Of a stretch of DNA of 64,000 bases, positions 60,714 to 64,000 are shown piece by piece. This DNA is from Actinomycetospora chibensis. GTDB taxonomy: Bacteria > Actinomycetota > Actinomycetes > Mycobacteriales > Pseudonocardiaceae. The DNA lies in NCBI RefSeq assembly GCF_028737215.1, contig NZ_JAQZAM010000018.1, positions 1-64,000 of the forward strand, written 5' to 3'. Numbering within the stretch: the stretch's first letter is position 1; each line of letters opens with the position of its first letter. The notes beneath the pieces were generated by a model, which made no database searches, was not told where the DNA came from, and saw nothing but the letters and a program-made list of their open reading frames with translations. Position numbers and translations under genes: made by a program.

Positions 60714-62018
60714 ATGTCGGTCACAATCGCCCGCGAGGGTCGGATGCCCGTCGCGTCGGTCCTCGACCGGTCGCTCGCGGCGGCGGACCCCGAGGTGCAC
60801 GCCCGGATCGCCGACGAGCGGAGCCGCCAGCACCGGACGCTCGAGATGATCGCGAGCGAGAACTTCGCGCCCCGGGCGGTGATGGAGGCTCAGGGCTCGG
60901 TCCTGACCAACAAGTACGCCGAGGGCTACCCGGGTCGGCGCTACTACGGCGGCTGCGAGCACGTCGACGTCGTCGAGCAGCTCGCGATCGACCGGCTCAA
61001 GGCGCTGTTCGGGGCCGAGTACGCCAACGTCCAGCCGCACTCCGGGGCCCAGGCCAACGCCGCGGTCATGGCCGCGCTGCTGACGCCCGGCGACACGATC
61101 CTCGGCCTGGACCTGGCGCACGGCGGCCACCTCACGCACGGGATGCACCTGAACTTCTCGGGGCGCCTCTACGACGTCGCCGCCTACCACGTGCGCCCCG
61201 ACGACCACCGCGTCGACATGGCCGAGGTCTCCCGGCTCGCCCACGAGCGCCGCCCGGCACTGATCATCGCCGGCTGGTCGGCCTACCCGCGGCAGCAGGA
61301 CTTCGCGGAGTTCCGCCGCATCGCCGACGCGGTCGGCGCCTGGCTCATGGTCGACATGGCCCACTTCGCCGGCCTCGTCGCCGCGGGCCTGCACCCCTCG
61401 CCGGTGCCGCACGCCCACGTCGTCACCTCGACGACCCACAAGACCCTCGGCGGCCCCCGGGGCGGGGTCATCCTGGCGGGCACCCGGGAGCTCGCCAAGA
61501 AGCTGAACTCCAGCGTCTTCCCGGGCCAGCAGGGCGGGCCGCTCGAGCACGTCATCGCCGCGAAGGCCGTCGCGTTCAAGCTCGCCGCAGAGCCCGAGTT
61601 CCGCGAGCGCCAGGTGCGCACGCTCGCCGGTGCCCGCCTGCTCGCGGAGCGCCTGGTGGCCGAGGACGGCATCGGCGTCGTCTCCGGCGGCACCGACGTC
61701 CACCTGGTCCTGGTCGACCTGCGCGACTCCGACCTCGACGGGAAGCAGGCCGAGGACCGTCTGCACCGCGTCGGCATCACCGTCAACCGCAACGCGGTGC
61801 CCTTCGACCCCCGCCCGCCGATGGTCAGCTCCGGCGTCCGCATCGGCACCGCCGCCCTCGCGGCCCGCGGCTTCGGCGACGGGGACTTCGCCGCCGTCGC
61901 CGACGTCGTCGCCCGGGCCCTGCGACCGCAGGTGACGGAGTCCGAGCTGGACGCCCTCGCCGACCGCGTCGCCGCCCTCGCCGACCGCCACCCCCTCTAC
62001 CCGGAGCTGCCGGCATGA
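60714..62018 (+). CDS. glyA: serine hydroxymethyltransferase, 434 aa
   Basis: PLP enzyme moving the C1 unit between glycine/5,10-methylene-THF and serine. [54 protein letters not shown] and the PLP lysine K243 in [13 protein letters not shown] are standard. Length normal. First gene of a glyA-soxBDA arrangement: sarcosine oxidase supplies methylene-THF and glycine, and this enzyme makes serine. Probably a second, dedicated copy besides the housekeeping gene. Ends in an ATGA overlap with soxB. Confidence 0.95.
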   Translation: MSVTIAREGRMPVASVLDRSLAAADPEVHARIADERSRQHRTLEMIASENFAPRAVMEAQGSVLTNKYAEGYPGRRYYGGCEHVDVVEQLAIDRLKALFGAEYANVQPHSGAQANAAVMAALLTPGDTILGLDLAHGGHLTHGMHLNFSGRLYDVAAYHVRPDDHRVDMAEVSRLAHERRPALIIAGWSAYPRQQDFAEFRRIADAVGAWLMVDMAHFAGLVAAGLHPSPVPHAHVVTSTTHKTLGGPRGGVILAGTRELAKKLNSSVFPGQQGGPLEHVIAAKAVAFKLAAEPEFRERQVRTLAGARLLAERLVAEDGIGVVSGGTDVHLVLVDLRDSDLDGKQAEDRLHRVGITVNRNAVPFDPRPPMVSSGVRIGTAALAARGFGDGDFAAVADVVARALRPQVTESELDALADRVAALADRHPLYPELPA

Positions 62019-63283
62019 CGCACGCAGGCACGACCGCACCCACGACCGCGCCCACCCCGCCGGGCGCCGACCTGCCCGAGCACCCCGAGTCCCTCTGGCG
62101 CAGCGCGGAGCCGAAGAGGTCCTACGACGTCGTTATCGTCGGCGGCGGCGGGCACGGCCTGGCCACCGCCCACTACCTCGCCAAGCTCGGGATCACGAAC
62201 GTCGCCGTGCTCGAGAAGGGCTGGCTGGCCGGCGGGAACATGGCCCGCAACACCACGCTGATCCGCTCGAACTACCTCCTGGACGAGTCGGCCGGCATCT
62301 ACGAGCACGCGCTCAAGCTCTGGGAGGGCCTCGAGGAGGACCTCGGCTACCCGATCCTGTTCAGCCAGCGCGGGGTGCTCAACCTCGCGCACACCGAGCA
62401 GGACGTGCGCGACTCGGTGCGCCGCGTCGAGGCCAACAAGCTCAACGGGATCGACGCCGAGTGGCTCGAGCCCGACGAGGTCGCGAAGGTCTGCCCGATC
62501 GTCAACGTCTCGGGCGACATCCGCTACCCGGTGCAGGGCGCGACGTTCCAGGCCCGCGCGGGGATCGCGAAGCACGACTACGTCGCCTGGGGCTTCGCCC
62601 GGCGGTCCAGCGAGGCCGGCATCGACATCATCGAGAACTGCGAGGTCTCGGGCTTCGTGACGGGAGGACCGGGCGGCGACCGCGTCACCGGCGTGCGGAC
62701 GACGCGCGGCGACATCGCCGCCGGCACCGTCGCGCTGTGCGCGGCGGGCCACACCTCGGTCCTGCTGGACATGCTCGGCGTGCCCGCGCCTCTGCAGTCG
62801 CACCCCCTGCAGGCCCTGGTCTCCGAGCTCCTCGAGCCCGTGCACCCGACGATCGTCATGTCGAACGCCGTGCACGTCTACGTCTCCCAGGCCCACAAGG
62901 GCGAGCTGGTGATGGGCGCCGGCGTCGACTCCTACAACGGCTACGGCCAGCGCGGCGCGTTCCACATCATCGAGCGCCAGATGGCGGCCGCCGTCGAGCT
63001 GTTCCCGGTGTTCGCCCGGGCCCACCTGCTGCGCAGCTGGGCCGGCGTCGTCGACGTCACCCCGGACGCGAGCCCGATCGTCGGGTCCACGCCCTACGCG
63101 AACGTCTTCCTCAACTGCGGCTGGGGCACCGGCGGCTTCAAGGCCACCCCGGGCCTGGGCGCGGCGTTCGCCGACACCGTCGCTCACGGCCGTCCCCACC
63201 CGCTCATCGCGCCCTTCGGCCTCGACCGCTTCGTCACCGGGGCCCTCGTCGACGAGCACGGCGCCGCCGCCGTGGCCCATTAG
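62015..63283 (+). CDS. soxB: sarcosine oxidase beta subunit (second set), 422 aa
   Basis: Heterotetrameric sarcosine oxidase catalytic subunit. FAD motif [20 protein letters not shown] (about 39), the canonical [20 protein letters not shown] (about 70), and the likely FMN-linking His in [17 protein letters not shown] (about 187). Ends in [20 protein letters not shown]. Closer to classic SoxB than the first-set copy. ATG overlaps the glyA stop. Confidence 0.94.
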   Translation: MTHAGTTAPTTAPTPPGADLPEHPESLWRSAEPKRSYDVVIVGGGGHGLATAHYLAKLGITNVAVLEKGWLAGGNMARNTTLIRSNYLLDESAGIYEHALKLWEGLEEDLGYPILFSQRGVLNLAHTEQDVRDSVRRVEANKLNGIDAEWLEPDEVAKVCPIVNVSGDIRYPVQGATFQARAGIAKHDYVAWGFARRSSEAGIDIIENCEVSGFVTGGPGGDRVTGVRTTRGDIAAGTVALCAAGHTSVLLDMLGVPAPLQSHPLQALVSELLEPVHPTIVMSNAVHVYVSQAHKGELVMGAGVDSYNGYGQRGAFHIIERQMAAAVELFPVFARAHLLRSWAGVVDVTPDASPIVGSTPYANVFLNCGWGTGGFKATPGLGAAFADTVAHGRPHPLIAPFGLDRFVTGALVDEHGAAAVAH

Positions 63284-63292
63284 GAGACCTCG

Positions 63293-63592
63293 ATGCAGCT
63301 CATCGCCTGCCCCTGGTGCGGCCAACGCGAGGAGATCGAGTTCTCCTACGGCGGCCAGGCCGCCGTGGCCTACCCGGCCGACCCCGCGTCGCTGTCCGAC
63401 GAGCAGTGGGCCCGGTTCGTGTTCTTCCGCGACAACCCGAAGGGCCCCTTCGCCGAGCGCTGGGTCCACAGCGCCGGATGCCGCCGCTGGTTCGGTGCCG
63501 TCCGCGACACCCGGACCTACGAGTTCCTCTCCGTCGGGCCCCTCTCCGCCACGACCGCGCGCCCGTCCGTCCTCCCGGAGGCCACCCCATGA
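63293..63592 (+). CDS. soxD: sarcosine oxidase delta subunit (second set), 99 aa
   Basis: Zinc-binding subunit: IACPWCGQREEIEFSYGGQA and the H...C pair in WVHSAGCRRWFGAVRDTRT. Slightly longer than usual, with a Ser/Thr/Ala-rich tail that overlaps soxA by 4 bp. Nine bases after soxB, with GGAGA upstream. Confidence 0.94.
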   Translation: MQLIACPWCGQREEIEFSYGGQAAVAYPADPASLSDEQWARFVFFRDNPKGPFAERWVHSAGCRRWFGAVRDTRTYEFLSVGPLSATTARPSVLPEATP

Positions 63593-64000
63593 GCCGGATC
63601 GAGGGCTACGGCCGGATCGACCGCAGCCGCCACGTCACGGTCACCGTGGACGGCGCCGCCTACACGGGGCACCCCGGCGACTCGCTGGCCTCGGTGCTGC
63701 TCGCCCACGACGCCCGTCCGGCCAACACCGGCGTCAAGCTGGGACGGCCCCGCGGCATCGGCGCCTCGTGGACGGAGGACCCGACGGGCCTCGTGCAGGT
63801 CGAGGAGCCGTTCCCGGAGCCGATGCTGCTGGCCACCACCCTCGAGGCCACCGACGGACTCGTCGCCCGTGGCGTGAACGGGCAGGGCCGGCTCTCCGAG
63901 ATCCCCGACCTCGCCCGCTACGACCGCCTGCACACCCACGGCGACGTCCTGGTGATCGGCGCCGGCCCGGCCGGTCTCGTCGCCGCCCGCACCGCGGCCC
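63589..64000 (+). CDS. soxA: sarcosine oxidase alpha subunit (second set), 5' part only
   Basis: Only the first 137 codons lie in the window. The N-domain (VTVDGAAYTGHPGDSLASVL, GVKLGRPRGIGASWTEDPTG) is followed by the start of the FAD/NAD domain, DVLVIGAGPAGLVAARTAA. Its 2Fe-2S-like N-domain is divergent: the usual SYKYHRPRGI is VKLGRPRGI here. ATG overlaps the soxD stop. soxG would be expected beyond the edge. Confidence 0.9.
   Translation, partial: MSRIEGYGRIDRSRHVTVTVDGAAYTGHPGDSLASVLLAHDARPANTGVKLGRPRGIGASWTEDPTGLVQVEEPFPEPMLLATTLEATDGLVARGVNGQGRLSEIPDLARYDRLHTHGDVLVIGAGPAGLVAARTAA

Overview
The window is very GC-rich chromosomal DNA with actinobacterial gene style: many GTG starts, frequent 4-bp ATGA/GTGA stop-start overlaps and purine-rich ribosome binding sites. 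Gene content (many TetR/LysR/GntR regulators, CoA-linked catabolism, heterotetrameric sarcosine-oxidase-type enzymes) suggests a soil or plant-associated member of the Pseudonocardiales such as Pseudonocardia or Actinomycetospora; that placement is inference. I see no rRNA, tRNA, phage, transposase or CRISPR array. The last gene runs off the right edge.

Layout. 0-4.3 kb: small hypothetical proteins, two XRE-type regulators and a TetR regulator with two matching 21-bp palindromes beside it. 4.3-8.5 kb: an orphan molybdenum hydroxylase large subunit, an SDR and an alpha/beta hydrolase. 8.6-24.8 kb: a catabolic island. It has an ATP-dependent carboxylase-type pair (hydantoinase A, and hydantoinase B fused to an acetone-carboxylase-gamma-like Zn ribbon), an aryl-CoA-type FAD monooxygenase, an aryl-AMP/CoA ligase, a maleate-isomerase-like protein, TetR and LysR regulators, an MFS transporter, a class III CoA transferase, a crotonase, a VOC protein, an unknown 80-aa protein and a hydrolase. 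A GC-rich 20-bp repeat family is inserted in several of these genes.

24.9-27.1 kb: two membrane proteins (MscS-like, YihY-like) between two strong hairpin terminators. 27.2-35.5 kb (minus strand): one apparent operon encoding a Tat-exported molybdenum hydroxylase (large and small subunits), a complete TatA-TatC-TatB set, a PhoD-like phosphatase, a flavin monooxygenase and a P-loop kinase. A TTGACA promoter with an overlapping palindrome heads it.

36.8-51.5 kb: a candidate N-methylglutamate pathway. On the minus strand are a GlnT/gamma-glutamylmethylamide synthetase-type enzyme, a SoxBDAG-type dehydrogenase and PurU. Divergently are a GntR regulator, small membrane proteins, an APC permease and the three subunits of an N-methylglutamate/glutamate-synthase-type enzyme. 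Together these could transfer a methylamine-type group to glutamate, oxidise the N-methyl group to a folate C1 unit, and let PurU recycle folate.

51.5-60.6 kb: a mixed block with a BLUF photoreceptor, an MtnA-class II aldolase pair (candidate DHAP shunt), FUSC and B-type DyP peroxidase genes, a methyltransferase, an MFS exporter and an RsbW-like ATPase. 60.7-64 kb: glyA followed by a second, more canonical soxBDA set, the classic sarcosine-to-serine arrangement, whose soxA is cut by the window end.
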